DNA from: Gemmatimonadota bacterium
Lineage (GTDB): Bacteria; Latescibacterota; UBA2968; GCA-2709665
Direction of reading: 5' to 3'
NCBI GenBank assembly: GCA_028877215.1
Contig: JAPPFJ010000027.1
Coordinates: forward strand, 1 to 64,000
DNA: 64,000 nt
Under the pieces are notes generated by a model. It ran no database searches. It had not been told where the DNA came from and saw nothing but the letters and a program-made list of their open reading frames with translations. Of the stretch, positions 52,746 through 63,286 are shown piece after piece. Position 1 is the first letter of the stretch, and the number at the start of each line of letters is the position of its first letter. The position numbers and the translations under genes were made by a program.

Positions 52746-55445
52746 TCAGGATTCCTTCAGGAAATTCCTGAGAACGGTGTGGAGAATGCCTCCGTTCCGA
52801 TAGTAGTCGATTTCCACGGGGGTGTCGATGCGCACCGTGGCGGTAAATGTCGTGACGGTGCCGTCTTCCGCCGTCGCCGTCACGGTTGCGTCCTGCAGCG
52901 GGCACAGGTCGTCGCCGATCCCCTCGATATCGAATACCTCTCTGCCGGTGAGTCCCAGCGAATCCGCGCTTTCTCCGGGTTTGTATTCCAGCGGCAGCAC
53001 CCCCATGCCCACCAGGTTGCTGCGATGAATCCGTTCGTAACTCTCCGCGATCGCGGCCCTCACCCCCTGCAGCGCCGGCCCCTTGGCCGCCCAGTCCCGC
53101 GAGGACCCCGCGCCGTACTCCTTGCCGGCCAGGACGACCAGCGACACGCCCTCCTGCGCGTAACGCACCGCCGCGTCGTAGATCGGCATCTGCTCGCCGC
53201 CGGGCAGATGGACGGTGACGCCGCCCTCGGTCCCAGGCGCCAGGTGATTGCGGATGCGTATATTCGCGAACGTGCCGCGCACCATCACTTCGTGATTGCC
53301 CCGCCGGGACCCGTACGAGTTGAAGTCCTTCGGCGCCACGCCGCTTTCGATGAGGTACCTTCCCGCCGGACTGTCCACCGCAATACTGCCCGCGGGTGAA
53401 ATGTGGTCGGTCGTTACCGAATCTCCCAGCATCACCAGCACCCGCGCGCCGCGAATCTCCCGAACGGGCGCCGGTTCTTCGGTCAGTTCCGTGAAGAACG
53501 GCGGCTCCTGCACGTAGGTGCTGTCCGCATTCCATGAATACAGCGCCGCTTCCTGCCCCGCGATGGCGTTCCAGGTCTCGTTGCCGTCGAATACGTTGCT
53601 GTACTGCGTTTCGAACATTTCCGGCTTCAGCGCGTGCGCAATGGTATCCGAGATTTCCTCCTGTGAGGGCCAGATGTCCCTCAGGGAAACCGGATTTCCG
53701 TCGGCATCCTCTCCGAGTGGCTCGCAGGCCAGGTCCACGTCGACCCTGCCCGCGAGGGCGTAGGCCACCACCAGGGGCGGAGACGCGAGATAGTTGGCCT
53801 TTACGTGGGGGTTCACGCGGCCCTCGAAGTTCCGGTTGCCCGACAGGACCGAAGCGGCCACGAGGTCGCCTTCGTCAATAGCAGCCACCACGGGACCCGG
53901 CAGCGGACCGCTGTTGCCGATGCAGGTAGTGCACCCGTATCCAACCGTGTGGAATCCGAGTCGTTCCAGGTAGGGCGTCAGCCCGGCCGCATTCAGATAT
54001 TCCGTGACCACGCGCGACCCCGGCGCCAGGCTCGTCTTTACGTAAGAGGGCACCGTCAGGCCTCGTTCCACGGCCTTCCTGGCGAGAAGCCCCGCGCCAA
54101 CCATCACCGAGGGGTTGCTCGTGTTCGTGCAACTGGTAATGGCCGCGATCACCACCGCGCCGTGTCCGATCTCGGCCCGGCCGTTCGCCGCCACGGTCAG
54201 TTTCTTCCCTCGACCCGCCGCGTCCACACCGAAACCGTTGTGGCCGACCGGTGAGGTCAACGCGTTCTCGAAACCCCGTTTCATGGCGTCCAGCGGCACG
54301 CGGTCCTGCGGCCTTTTCGGCCCGGCCAGACTCGGTTCCACGGCGCCCAGGTCCATCTCAAGCGTTTCCGTGAAGGCCGGCTCCGGCGTTTCGTCCGTGC
54401 GGAACAGACCCTGCGCCCGGGTATACCGCGCCACAAGGTCCACCTCCTCCGGCGACCTCGCGGTTCGTTCCAGGTACCGCAGCGTTTCCGCGTCTACTGG
54501 AAAGAAACCCACGGTCGCGCCGTATTCCGGCGCCATATTGGCGATGGTTGCGCGGTCGGCGAGGCTGATGCCGGACAGTCCCGTTCCGTAGAACTCGACG
54601 AATTTGCCCACCACGCCTTTTGCGCGCAGCATCTGGGTGACCGTCAACGCGAGGTCCGTCGCGGTCGCGCCGTCGGGCAGGCTGCCGTACAGCTTGAAGC
54701 CCACCACCTCGGGCGTGGCCATGTAGATGGGCTGCCCCAACATGACCGCCTCGGCCTCGATCCCGCCAACGCCCCAACCCAGTACGCCCAGGCCGTTGAT
54801 CATTGTGGTATGCGAGTCCGTTCCCACCAGGCTGTCCGGAAACGCGACGCCTCGCTGGCGCACAATCCCCTTCGCCAGGTATTCCAGGTTCACTTGGTGC
54901 ACGATTCCCGTGGCGGGTGGAACGACCTTGAACTTCTCGAATGCATTGGCCCCCCACCGCAGGAACTCATACCGTTCCCGGTTCCGTTCGAATTCGATTT
55001 CCGCGTTGATGCGCAGCGCGTCGTGGCGGGCGAAACGGTCGACCTGGACGGAATGGTCAATCACCAGGTCGGCCGGAATCCGCGGCTCGATCCGCCTCGG
55101 GTCCTTTCCCATCCGCGCCATGGCGGAACGCAGCGCCGCCAGATCGACCAGGGAGGGCACGCCGGTAAAGTCCTGCAATACCACCCGCGCCGGCATGAAA
55201 GGGACCTCAGCCTGTGTGGGCGCCGCCGCATTCCATCCGGCCAAACCCGCCGCATCGTCTTCGGACACGAGATATCCGTCCAGATTCCGCAACGCGGCTT
55301 CCAGCAGCACCTTTATGGTGAAGGGCAATCGCGAAACCGCGCCGACGCCGTCCGCTTCAAGACGATCCAGACGATAAATCCACACGTCGCCGCCGGCCGT
55401 GGGCAACCGCTCCCGCAGTCCGAAGGGATCCTTGATATTGGTCAT
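52746..55445 (-). CDS. acnA: Aconitate hydratase, AcnA type
   Basis: 899 residues. It interconverts citrate and isocitrate through a [4Fe-4S] cluster. Cluster ligands are C in [12 protein letters not shown] and the two Cys of [14 protein letters not shown]. Other hallmarks are [34 protein letters not shown] and the swivelling domain with [12 protein letters not shown] and [15 protein letters not shown]. The size is typical of AcnA/IRP1-type enzymes. With mdh, sucC and gpmI it makes this a central-carbon region. Confidence 0.97.
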   Translation of the reverse strand: MTNIKDPFGLRERLPTAGGDVWIYRLDRLEADGVGAVSRLPFTIKVLLEAALRNLDGYLVSEDDAAGLAGWNAAAPTQAEVPFMPARVVLQDFTGVPSLVDLAALRSAMARMGKDPRRIEPRIPADLVIDHSVQVDRFARHDALRINAEIEFERNRERYEFLRWGANAFEKFKVVPPATGIVHQVNLEYLAKGIVRQRGVAFPDSLVGTDSHTTMINGLGVLGWGVGGIEAEAVMLGQPIYMATPEVVGFKLYGSLPDGATATDLALTVTQMLRAKGVVGKFVEFYGTGLSGISLADRATIANMAPEYGATVGFFPVDAETLRYLERTARSPEEVDLVARYTRAQGLFRTDETPEPAFTETLEMDLGAVEPSLAGPKRPQDRVPLDAMKRGFENALTSPVGHNGFGVDAAGRGKKLTVAANGRAEIGHGAVVIAAITSCTNTSNPSVMVGAGLLARKAVERGLTVPSYVKTSLAPGSRVVTEYLNAAGLTPYLERLGFHTVGYGCTTCIGNSGPLPGPVVAAIDEGDLVAASVLSGNRNFEGRVNPHVKANYLASPPLVVAYALAGRVDVDLACEPLGEDADGNPVSLRDIWPSQEEISDTIAHALKPEMFETQYSNVFDGNETWNAIAGQEAALYSWNADSTYVQEPPFFTELTEEPAPVREIRGARVLVMLGDSVTTDHISPAGSIAVDSPAGRYLIESGVAPKDFNSYGSRRGNHEVMVRGTFANIRIRNHLAPGTEGGVTVHLPGGEQMPIYDAAVRYAQEGVSLVVLAGKEYGAGSSRDWAAKGPALQGVRAAIAESYERIHRSNLVGMGVLPLEYKPGESADSLGLTGREVFDIEGIGDDLCPLQDATVTATAEDGTVTTFTATVRIDTPVEIDYYRNGGILHTVLRNFLKES

Positions 55446-55487
55446 AACGAAAATCCTGAAAGAAGCTGTCAGCGATCAGCAAAAAGC

Positions 55488-55697
55488 GGGTAGACGCAAG
55501 ACGGTAGACGGGAGAGGACCACGCCCCGCCCCACCACCTGGTGAGAGGGGAGACGTTAGACGGGAGAGACATCCTGCCTTGTCAGATTTCTTCTCGTGCC
55601 GGAGGCAACGAGGAATAACATACCCGGCAATGATCTCATCTAACGTCTTACGTCTCCCGGCTCCCCGCATTTCTTCTACCTTCTCCCGCATTCTATC
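55488..55697. repeat. Family F repeat upstream of acnA
   Basis: TAGACGCAAGACGGTAGACG, then CACCACCTGGTGAGAGGGGA, core ATCCTGCCTTGTCAG to CGGCAATGATCTCATC, then more CTACC/CTCCCG units. It occupies the acnA 5' region, so the acnA promoter is within or next to it. 55698-55995 holds no gene besides the LysR promoter region. Confidence 0.65.
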
Positions 55698-55897
55698 TAC
55701 CAGAGTCAAAGGGATACTTAAATAATATATTATATGTTCTTAAGTCCGCAAGTGGGAATTGAACCGGTGGAAGAGGCTGTCGGAGTTGTCGACGGAAGGG
55801 ATCGTCGGCATCTAAAAAAACGGCTCTCTCCCTTTACAGGCGTATCGAACTTAGCTAAATTCAATACCATACAAAAGCGAATCATTGTTATAGATTA

Positions 55898-55914
55898 TAT
55901 TCCGAAAAGGAATA
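55898..55914. promoter_or_regulatory. Operator-like inverted repeat upstream of the LysR gene
   Basis: TATTCC and GGAATA are perfect inverted repeats 5 nt apart in an AT-rich patch, 82 bp before the LysR-type start. Spacing and position would suit autoregulation by the LysR protein. Confidence 0.45.
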
Positions 55915-55995
55915 GGTTAGAGCTGGAGAGAAGGCAGGTGTGCTGCCTGGCGGGGCGGGCGAATGACAGGAACCCCATACCGAGGACGTTGACAA

Positions 55996-56874
55996 ATGAT
56001 CGAGAACATCGAAACCCTGGCCGCGCTTTCCGAGACCGGCACCATGACGAAGGCGGGCACCCGGCTGCGCATCACGCAGTCGGCCGTCAGCAAACGCATC
56101 GACGCACTCGAAAGCGCGCTCGGGCGCAAACTCGTCGAACCCGTTGGCAGGCGCGTCCGGCTCACGGCCGCGGGCATCCAGTTGCTGGAAAAGACGGCGC
56201 CGTTCATGGCCGCCCTGAAGGAAGCGGTTGCGGACGAGTCCCCCGTTCAGGCCAGCCGCCTTGTGATCGGCATCTCCGAGTCCATACTTTCCTCATGGGG
56301 TTCACGCGTTCTGGCCGGCGTCGCGCAGGCCGTCCCGCAGCTGGAACTCGTCATCAACGCCCACAGAAGCCCCGTTGCCATCGACCACGTTCGCTCGGGG
56401 GAATACATGCTCGCGCTGTGCGCCGACCGGGGGGAATACAGCGCCGACGTCAAGTCGGAGCCTCTCGTGGACGAGCCCATGGTCCTGGTTCCCTCCGGAC
56501 TGGAGCCGTTTCAACTTCGCCGAGATATAACGCTTCCCGTAATCACCATCGAACCCCATGCCGCGACCTGGGTTCACCTGGAACCGCGCATCAGGGCGCT
56601 CTCGGTTAAATGGAACATCCGCATCGAGACCGAACAGACCCTGCAATCGTTCGCGGGCATCGCGCAGATGGCCCGGTGCGGGTTCGGCCACGGGCTGGTG
56701 CCGCTGGGTATCGCCAGGGCGCTGGGCATTCCGGACCCGGGTCTGATTCGCTTCCCCGAACCCGGGCTTTCCCGGCCGATCGCGCTCGTAGGCCGCAGCA
56801 CGACCTTCGCCCGTCCTATCGTAAGGTCCTTCCACCGCATTCTCAGAAAAACCATTCCCCCGAACCTTTCCTGA
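55996..56874 (+). CDS. LysR-family transcriptional regulator
   Basis: 292 residues. The N-terminal winged HTH is LysR-type (TKAGTRLRITQSAVSKRIDALESALGRKLV) and is followed by the two-lobed effector-binding domain. The ligand is unknown. It lies 67 bp before gpmI on the same strand and faces away from acnA, so either could be a target; this is inference. Confidence 0.92.
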   Translation: MIENIETLAALSETGTMTKAGTRLRITQSAVSKRIDALESALGRKLVEPVGRRVRLTAAGIQLLEKTAPFMAALKEAVADESPVQASRLVIGISESILSSWGSRVLAGVAQAVPQLELVINAHRSPVAIDHVRSGEYMLALCADRGEYSADVKSEPLVDEPMVLVPSGLEPFQLRRDITLPVITIEPHAATWVHLEPRIRALSVKWNIRIETEQTLQSFAGIAQMARCGFGHGLVPLGIARALGIPDPGLIRFPEPGLSRPIALVGRSTTFARPIVRSFHRILRKTIPPNLS

Positions 56875-56941
56875 ACGGGCCCGTTTCATTCCCGTTTCGG
56901 CTTGCCTTTCACAGGCCAAAAACGTATTTTCCGACTCCGTA

Positions 56942-58516
56942 ATGTCCACTCCAGAACGACGTTTTACCGCCCTGATCATCCTCGACGGATGGGGCCTTTC
57001 TCCCAGCGTGGACCACAACGCGGTCGCGCTGGCGGATACGCCCACGATGGACCGTATTGGCGCGGCGCACCCGTCCACGACGCTCCGGACCCGCGGACGA
57101 AGCGTCGGCCTGCCCGATGGATTGATCGGCAATTCCGAAGTCGGGCATCTCAACCTGGGCGCGGGACGTATCGTAATGCAGGCCGTCACCCGGATCGACG
57201 ACAGGGTGAAGGACGGCGGCTTCTCGCGAAACGAAGCGTTGCTCGCGTCGATGGACCGGGTTGCCGGCACCGATCGCCGCCTCCATCTGATCGGACTGGT
57301 GTCCGACGGCGGGGTGCATTCCTGGCCCAATCACTACAACGCGCTGCTGAAAATGGCCGCCGGCCGCCGGTTGAATCCCGACCAGGTCTGCGTACACGCG
57401 TGGCTCGACGGGCGTGACACGCCGCCCACGAGCGGTCTCCGTCTTCTGGCCGGCTTCCGGGAAATGTGCGAGGCGGCCGGTGTGGGCAGAATCGCCACGG
57501 TTTGCGGCCGCTACTTCGCCATGGACCGGGACGGGCGGTGGGACCGCGTCCGCGTGGCTTTCGATGCCATGACGCTCGGCCGGGGGACACACGCGGGTGA
57601 CCCGCTCCAGGCCCTTCAGGACGCGTACAATCGAAACGAGACCGACGAGTTCGTCAAGCCGATCGTCATCGCCGGCGCCAGCGAGGGACCTCAGGCGACA
57701 GTCGGAGACGGCGACTCCGTGATCTGCTTCAATTTCCGTGGCGACCGGGGACGTCAGATCACACGCGCCTTCGTGCAGCCGGATTTCGACGGGTTCAAAC
57801 GGACCGCCGGCCCCGGCGTACACTATACCTGCCTCACGCGTTACGAAGCCGGCCTGCCCGTGGACGGAATCGCGTTTTCGCCCGAAGACCTGGCCCAGGA
57901 AATGCCGGACGTATGCGGGAAGACGTTGAGCGATGCCGGGCTCCGGCAGTTGCGCATCGCGGAAACCGAGAAATACGCGCACGTCACCTACTTTTTCAAC
58001 GGCCAGCGGGAGGAACCCTTCGAAGGCGAAACCCGCATCCTGGTTCCGTCTCCCAGGGACGTGCCGACTTACGACCACAAGCCCGAAATGAGCGCGCGGA
58101 CCGTCACCCGAAAATTCGTCGATGCGATCCGGTCACGGCGCTTCGACGCCGCGATCTGTAATTTCGCAAACCCCGATATGATCGGCCACACCGGTGTTCT
58201 GGAAGCGGCTGTCAATGCCGTGGAGACCGTAGACCGGTGTCTGGGGCGGATCCTGACAGCCATCGCCGAAGTCGGCGGCGGCGCCATCGTCACCGCGGAC
58301 CACGGCAACGCCGAACAAATGATTCACCAAGGGACCCGCGAACCCCACACCGCCCATACGGCCAATCCCGCGCCGTTGGTTCTTGTGGATCCGGCGTTCC
58401 GCGGAAGGCTCCGGAAACGCGGCCGGCTCTGCGACGTGGCGCCCACTTTTCTGGGCGTGCTGGGGCTTCGCAAACCGGAAGCCATGACGGGAGAAGACCT
58501 GAGAGAGATACACTGA
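56942..58516 (+). CDS. gpmI: 2,3-bisphosphoglycerate-independent phosphoglycerate mutase
   Basis: 524 residues of the alkaline-phosphatase superfamily. It interconverts 3- and 2-phosphoglycerate with two Mn ions. The N-terminal metal site is ILDGWG, the phospho-Ser is in LIGNSEVGHLNLGAGR, and later motifs are HAWLDGRDTPP, CFNFRGDRGRQ, NFANPDMIGHTG and TADHGNAEQM. No strong ribosome site lies before the ATG. A family E element starts at its stop codon. Confidence 0.96.
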   Translation: MSTPERRFTALIILDGWGLSPSVDHNAVALADTPTMDRIGAAHPSTTLRTRGRSVGLPDGLIGNSEVGHLNLGAGRIVMQAVTRIDDRVKDGGFSRNEALLASMDRVAGTDRRLHLIGLVSDGGVHSWPNHYNALLKMAAGRRLNPDQVCVHAWLDGRDTPPTSGLRLLAGFREMCEAAGVGRIATVCGRYFAMDRDGRWDRVRVAFDAMTLGRGTHAGDPLQALQDAYNRNETDEFVKPIVIAGASEGPQATVGDGDSVICFNFRGDRGRQITRAFVQPDFDGFKRTAGPGVHYTCLTRYEAGLPVDGIAFSPEDLAQEMPDVCGKTLSDAGLRQLRIAETEKYAHVTYFFNGQREEPFEGETRILVPSPRDVPTYDHKPEMSARTVTRKFVDAIRSRRFDAAICNFANPDMIGHTGVLEAAVNAVETVDRCLGRILTAIAEVGGGAIVTADHGNAEQMIHQGTREPHTAHTANPAPLVLVDPAFRGRLRKRGRLCDVAPTFLGVLGLRKPEAMTGEDLREIH

Positions 58517-58710
58517 CCTTGATTCGTAAGTCTTCGGGGACGTTAATTCGAATATGTGCTTGTAAATAAAGGCGATTAGACGGCGGATTACCAGGATACA
58601 CCAGGTCACTGGACGTGAAGGAAGAAACGTCCTTCTATACGTCGATAACGCCCTGTTTCGGAGGGTTTTATCGCGTCGCCGCGTTGCTGTTTTTTTCGGA
58701 TTGAGGCTAA
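58515..58710 (+). repeat. Family E element, copy E (full length)
   Basis: Complete ~190-bp copy filling almost the whole gpmI-sucC gap. It begins at the gpmI stop codon and ends 46 bp before sucC. Nearly identical to the 47845 copy. Confidence 0.92.
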
Positions 58711-58755
58711 CGCCCGCTCCGCGTTCACGACTCGACGCTCTGATGAGGAGACGCC

Positions 58756-59925
58756 ATGAAAATCCACGAATACCAGGCCAAGGAAATCCTCAAGTCGTAT
58801 GACGTACCCGTCCCCGACGGACGTCTGGCCACAACGGCCGACGAGGCCCGAAGCGCGGCAGCCGAACTCGGCGGCGCCGTTGTCGTCAAGGCCCAGATCC
58901 ACGCCGGCGGACGGGGCAAGGGCGGCGGAATCAAGATCGCTCAGGATCCCGACGAAGCCCATGGATACGCAAGGGACATGATCGGAAGGAAACTGGTCAC
59001 GCCTCAGACAGGCCCTGAAGGGCAGAACGTCAAGCAGGTGTGGATAGAAAGCGCCACCGATATCGCCCGTGAACTCTACCTGGGCGTGGTGCTGGACCGG
59101 GATCAGTCCAGGCTGGTCATCATGGCATCCAGCGAGGGGGGCATGGACATCGAGGAAGTGGCTGCCGCGACGCCTGAAAAGATCCTGAGGGAAACCGTCG
59201 ACCCGGCGGTCGGACTTCAACCCTTTCAGGCCCGCCGGCTGGCATTCGGCCTCGGTCTGGAGTCCGATGCGTTCAAACAGGGGGTGCGGTTCGTCGACCG
59301 GCTCTTTGCCGCCTACGTCGGCACCGATTGTTCCCTGGCAGAGATCAACCCCCTGGTGGTCACCGCGAACGGCAACCTGGTGGCCCTGGACGCCAAGATG
59401 AACTTCGACGACAACGCACTCTTCCGCCACGGAGACATTCGGGAACTCCGCGACACCGACGAGGAAGACCCACTGGAAGTGGATGCCTCCAGATTCGATC
59501 TCAACTACATCAAGCTCGACGGCGAGGTCGGCTGCATGGTCAACGGCGCCGGTCTGGCCATGGCCACCATGGACATCGTGAAATATGCGGGATCGTCACC
59601 CGCCAATTTTCTGGACGTGGGCGGCGGGGCCAACGTGGAACGGGTCGAGAACGCCTTCCGTATCCTCCTTTCGGACGCCGGCGTCAAGGCCGTGCTCATC
59701 AACATTTTCGGCGGAATCGTGCGTTGCGACCGTGTCGCCGAGGGTGTGGTCCAGGCGCTGGAGAATTTCTCGGTAGACCTGCCAATCGTGGTGCGTCTGC
59801 AGGGTACCAATGCTGAGGAAGGCGCGCGGATCCTGGAGAACTCGGAATTGAAATTTACAGTAGCCCGCGAGCTGAAAGAAGCGGCCGAAGCGGTTGTGGC
59901 GGCGGTACATGCAAAAAGGCGGTGA
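58756..59925 (+). CDS. sucC: Succinate--CoA ligase, beta subunit
   Basis: 389 residues. The ATP-grasp domain starts [20 protein letters not shown] and has [18 protein letters not shown]; the C-terminal CoA-ligase domain has [42 protein letters not shown] and [11 protein letters not shown]. It couples succinyl-CoA to nucleotide triphosphate formation. GAGGAG lies before the ATG. sucD normally follows but does not here; a repeat and terminator come next, so the alpha subunit is encoded elsewhere. Confidence 0.96.
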   Translation: MKIHEYQAKEILKSYDVPVPDGRLATTADEARSAAAELGGAVVVKAQIHAGGRGKGGGIKIAQDPDEAHGYARDMIGRKLVTPQTGPEGQNVKQVWIESATDIARELYLGVVLDRDQSRLVIMASSEGGMDIEEVAAATPEKILRETVDPAVGLQPFQARRLAFGLGLESDAFKQGVRFVDRLFAAYVGTDCSLAEINPLVVTANGNLVALDAKMNFDDNALFRHGDIRELRDTDEEDPLEVDASRFDLNYIKLDGEVGCMVNGAGLAMATMDIVKYAGSSPANFLDVGGGANVERVENAFRILLSDAGVKAVLINIFGGIVRCDRVAEGVVQALENFSVDLPIVVRLQGTNAEEGARILENSELKFTVARELKEAAEAVVAAVHAKRR

Positions 59926-60092
59926 GACGGGAGACGGAAGACGGAAGACGGTAGAAGGAAGGCGGGTAGAGGTGAGAGGGTAGACGGTAGATGATATCCT
60001 TGCCCGATATTTAATCCCTCGCTGCCTTCGGCACGAAAAGAATCCTCACAGGGCAGGAAATCTCTAACCTCTCCCGGCTTACGTCTTCCCTG
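59926..60092. repeat. Family F repeat after sucC
   Basis: GAGACGGGAGACGGAAGACG-type tandem units begin right at the sucC stop, followed by core GATATCCTTGCCCGATATTT to GGGCAGGAAATCTC. Highly similar to 62716-62922. Confidence 0.75.
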
Positions 60093-60122
60093 TTTCATGC
60101 TGACAGCTTTGGTCATACACAA

Positions 60123-60155
60123 GGATGGCTGCACACTTTGCAGCCATCCCTTCTT
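60123..60155 (+). terminator. Hairpin terminator after sucC
   Basis: GGATGGCTGCA and TGCAGCCATCC form a perfect 11-bp stem with a 5-nt loop, followed by CTTCTT. Confidence 0.65.
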
Positions 60156-60345
60156 ATGTATGCCAAAATGGCAGATTTATGCAAAAAAGACAGATTACGG
60201 GCGGGTCCAGGATACAGGCCCGATTCGATATCTGCTTGTTTTTCATATATTTCAGTATGTTATCAACGCTTTGGTACTCATGTTGCTTTAAATGCACCGT
60301 CGGACCCTTCATCAATCCGAAGTACTCAGAATAAGGAAGCGGTTT

Positions 60346-60639
60346 ATGCCAACATATGACTACGCATGTGAAGCGTGCAGCCATGAATTCGAGCATTTTC
60401 AAAGCATTACGTCCTCGCCGCTTCGCAAATGTCCGGAGTGCGGCGAACGCAAGCTGAAGCGGCTCATCGGCGCCGGCGCGGGGCTCATCTTCAAGGGGTC
60501 GGGCTTCTACATTACCGACTACAGGAGCGAAGGATACAAGGAGGCCGCGAAAAAGGACGCGCCTAAAGACAAGAAAAAGGATTCGAAAAGCAAGAGCGGC
60601 AGCGGCGCCAAATCCAAAAGCAAGGAAAAAGCGGCATAA
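60346..60639 (+). CDS. FmdB-like zinc ribbon protein
   Basis: 97 residues. The N-terminal zinc ribbon (MPTYDYACEACSHEFEHFQS, then CPECG) is the FmdB/CxxC regulatory type. GSGFYITDYR is common after it, and the C-terminal 35 residues are a Lys/Ser-rich disordered tail. AAGGAAG before ATG 60346 fixes the start. It lies 35 bp before dnaK on the same strand, which suggests co-transcription and a possible stress link. Role unknown. Confidence 0.9.
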   Translation: MPTYDYACEACSHEFEHFQSITSSPLRKCPECGERKLKRLIGAGAGLIFKGSGFYITDYRSEGYKEAAKKDAPKDKKKDSKSKSGSGAKSKSKEKAA

Positions 60640-60674
60640 ATCACGCCGGCATCACATAGAAAGGAACGCTAACA

Positions 60675-62603
60675 ATGGGCAAAGTTATCGGAATCGACCT
60701 GGGGACGACCAACTCCTGCGTGGCGGTTATGGAGGGAGGCGATCCCGTGGTGATTCCCAATACCGAGGGCGGGCGTACTACCCCGTCGGTGATCGCTTTC
60801 ACCAAGGACGACGAACGTCTCGTCGGTCAGGTGGCCAAGAGACAGGCCGTGACGAACCCGCAGAATACGGTGTACTCCATCAAACGCTTCATGGGCAGGC
60901 GTTACGAGGAAGTGCCCAGTGAAATTGAAGAAGTGCCGTACGAGGTCCAGAGGGAGAGTAACGGGCTCGCAACCGCAAAACTGGGCGACAAGACGTATAC
61001 GCCTCCCGAGATCTCGGCCATGGTCCTTCAGAAAATGAAACAGACGGCCGAGGAGTATCTCGGCGAGACCGTTACGGATGCCGTCATCACCGTTCCGGCC
61101 TATTTTAACGACGCACAGCGGAAGGCCACCACGGACGCGGGGAAAATCGCCGGCCTGGAAGTAAAGCGCATCGTCAACGAACCCACGGCCGCGTCACTGG
61201 CCTACGGCCTCGACAAGAAAACCGACGAAATCATCGCCGTCTACGATCTGGGCGGAGGAACGTTCGACATTTCCATTCTGGAACTGGGCGACGGCGTGTT
61301 CGAGGTCAAATCCACCAATGGGGACACCCACCTTGGCGGCGATGACTTCGATCAGCGCATCATCGACTGGCTCGCGGATGAATTCGCGCGGGAGAACAAT
61401 ATCGACCTGCGCAACGACCCGATGGCGCTTCAGCGGCTGAAGGAAGCGGCCGAAAAGGCCAAATGCGAGCTTTCCAGTTCCCTGCAGACGGATGTCAACC
61501 TGCCCTTTGTCACGGCAGATGCGTCGGGTCCCAAGCATATGAATCTGACCCTGTCCAGAGCCAAATTCGAGCAACTCGTGGAAGACCTGGTCGAACGCAC
61601 CAAGAGGCCGTGTATCCAGGCGATCAAGGACGCGGGACTTTCTCCGTCGGAGATCAACGAGGTCATCCTGGTTGGCGGCAGCACCCGCATTCCCAAGGTC
61701 CAGGAGGCGGTCAAGGAACTCTTCGGCAAAGACCCGAACCGGGGCGTGAATCCGGACGAAGTGGTCGCGGTAGGCGCCGCGATCCAGGCCGGTGTGCTGT
61801 CGGGCGACGTCAAGGACGTGGTGTTGCTGGATGTGACCCCGCTCTCTCTCGGTATCGAGACGCTGGGCGGCGTGATGACAAAGCTCATCGATCGCAACAC
61901 CACCATCCCCACGAAGAAGTCCCAGGTATTCACGACCGCAGCCGACAGCCAGCCCTCGGTTGAGGTGCACGTGCTCCAGGGCGAACGGGAGATGTCGGTC
62001 GACAACCGTACCATCGGCCGGTTCCACCTGGACGGCATTCCGCCCGCGCCTCGCGGCACCCCTCAGATCGAGGTCAGCTTCGACATCGACGCCAACGGCA
62101 TCATGAACGTGTCCGCCAAAGACATGGGCACGAACAAGGAACAGAGCATTCGCATCGAGGCGTCATCGGGCCTTTCCGACGCGGAAATCGACCGGATGGT
62201 GAACGACGCCCAGGACAACGCCGCCGAAGACAAGAAACGGCGGGAGAGCATCGAAGCCCGCAACCAGGCGGACCAGCAGGTCTACCAGACCGAAAAACAG
62301 CTCGAAGAGATGGGCGACAAAATCAGCGAAGACGCCAGGGCCAAGGTGCAGGCCGCGGTGGACCGCGTGAAGGAAACGCTGAAGGGTGAAAACGCGGACG
62401 AAATCAAATCCGCCACCGAAGCGCTTACCCAGGAGTGGCACCAGGTCGCCAGCGAACTCTATGCGCAGGCCTCTCAGGCGGGACCCGAGGCAGGGGCTCC
62501 GGGGGGTCCCGGAGAACCTGGGCAGGCCGCGGGCGAGCAGAAGCAGGACGACGGCGTGGTGGACGCGGAGTACGAAGTCGTGGATGACGACAAAAAGAAG
62601 TGA
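60675..62603 (+). CDS. dnaK: Chaperone DnaK (Hsp70)
   Basis: 642 residues. The nucleotide-binding domain has [26 protein letters not shown] and [14 protein letters not shown]. The substrate-binding domain follows ([20 protein letters not shown]). The C-terminal Gly/Pro/Gln-rich tail ends [11 protein letters not shown], close to the typical DnaK tail. GAAAGGA lies upstream. grpE, dnaJ and a CIRCE operator are absent here, so control differs from a canonical hrcA operon. A strong terminator follows 18 bp after the stop. Confidence 0.98.
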   Translation: MGKVIGIDLGTTNSCVAVMEGGDPVVIPNTEGGRTTPSVIAFTKDDERLVGQVAKRQAVTNPQNTVYSIKRFMGRRYEEVPSEIEEVPYEVQRESNGLATAKLGDKTYTPPEISAMVLQKMKQTAEEYLGETVTDAVITVPAYFNDAQRKATTDAGKIAGLEVKRIVNEPTAASLAYGLDKKTDEIIAVYDLGGGTFDISILELGDGVFEVKSTNGDTHLGGDDFDQRIIDWLADEFARENNIDLRNDPMALQRLKEAAEKAKCELSSSLQTDVNLPFVTADASGPKHMNLTLSRAKFEQLVEDLVERTKRPCIQAIKDAGLSPSEINEVILVGGSTRIPKVQEAVKELFGKDPNRGVNPDEVVAVGAAIQAGVLSGDVKDVVLLDVTPLSLGIETLGGVMTKLIDRNTTIPTKKSQVFTTAADSQPSVEVHVLQGEREMSVDNRTIGRFHLDGIPPAPRGTPQIEVSFDIDANGIMNVSAKDMGTNKEQSIRIEASSGLSDAEIDRMVNDAQDNAAEDKKRRESIEARNQADQQVYQTEKQLEEMGDKISEDARAKVQAAVDRVKETLKGENADEIKSATEALTQEWHQVASELYAQASQAGPEAGAPGGPGEPGQAAGEQKQDDGVVDAEYEVVDDDKKK

Positions 62604-62621
62604 TCAGAATTGAAAAAGAAC

Positions 62622-62659
62622 AGCGGAGACGATTCACACAGAATCGTCTCCGCTTTTTT
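62622..62659 (+). terminator. Intrinsic terminator of dnaK
   Basis: AGCGGAGACGATTC and GAATCGTCTCCGCT form a perfect 14-bp stem with loop ACACA, followed by TTTTT. Confidence 0.97.
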
Positions 62660-62715
62660 GTGTTGGAAACACTCTCCCCCAACCCCCCAAACGTCCGCTA
62701 TTCCATTGCCCTTTT

Positions 62716-63035
62716 TCGAGAGGCGGTGAGAGGGTAGAGGGAAGCCGATAGAAAAAATGCGGGTAGACGGGAGACGTTAGACGGTAGAAGAAAGGCGGGT
62801 AGAGGTGAGAGGGTAGACGGTAGATGATATCCTCGCCCGATATTTAATTCCTCGCTGCCTTCGGCACGAAAAGAATCCTCACGAGGCAGGACATCTCTAA
62901 CCTCTCCCGGCTTACGTCTCACCAGGTGGTGGTGCGGGGTGTGGTTCTCTAACCTCTCCCGGCTTACGTCTCACCAGGTGGTGGGGCGGAGTGTGGTCCT
63001 CTACCCTCTCCCGTCTCACGTCTTCCCGGTTTCAA
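62716..63035. repeat. Family F repeats in tandem after dnaK
   Basis: A full copy (62716-62922) with GGTAGACG-type units and core GATATCCTCGCCCG to GAGGCAGGACATCTC is followed by a ~52-bp tandem duplication (about 62897-62947 and 62949-62999; AACCTCTCCCGGCTTACGTC then CACCAGGTGGTG). The last CTACCCTCTCCCGTC unit runs into the 3' end of the small gene at 63016. Confidence 0.75.
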
Positions 63036-63222
63036 GATTGCGCGTAGCGAAAAGCTCCCACGCGCGTTCGCGCGCGGTTGCCTCATCCCGCGGCGTGTTC
63101 AACTTGTACTCGAAACGAAGGCGCTGCTCACCGTCCACAATCTCAAAGACCTCGACAAGCCAGAAGTCGCCGTCATGCCTGGCAATCAGCCTGAATTCGC
63201 GGTCGTCGCGGCGAATAAACAT
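63016..63222 (-). CDS. Small hypothetical protein (68 aa)
   Basis: Begins MFIRRDDREFRLIARHDG, continues with alternating strand-like segments (FWLVEVFEIVDG) and ends in a charged helix (ATARERAWELFATR). No family recognised. GGAG lies before the ATG and it follows the PhyH-like gene on the same strand by 64 bp. Its stop lies within the edge of a family F repeat, so the last residues may be repeat-derived. Confidence 0.55.
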   Translation of the reverse strand: MFIRRDDREFRLIARHDGDFWLVEVFEIVDGEQRLRFEYKLNTPRDEATARERAWELFATRNLETGKT

Positions 63223-63286
63223 GGATCGCTCCGGTCCGGGAAATTGGTGACTATTCGTCCTCCGTTTGTCCCGTCTCGCTGCGTGG

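Noticed and set aside
56909..58078. 389-codon minus-strand frame
   Set aside because: Antisense shadow of gpmI.
60640..60674. CIRCE operator before dnaK
   Set aside because: The short gap lacks the TTAGCACTC-N9-GAGTGCTAA pattern.
62716..63035. CRISPR array suggested by repeated GACGGGAGA-type units
   Set aside because: Units vary in length and are not separated by unique spacers of constant size; no cas genes in the window.
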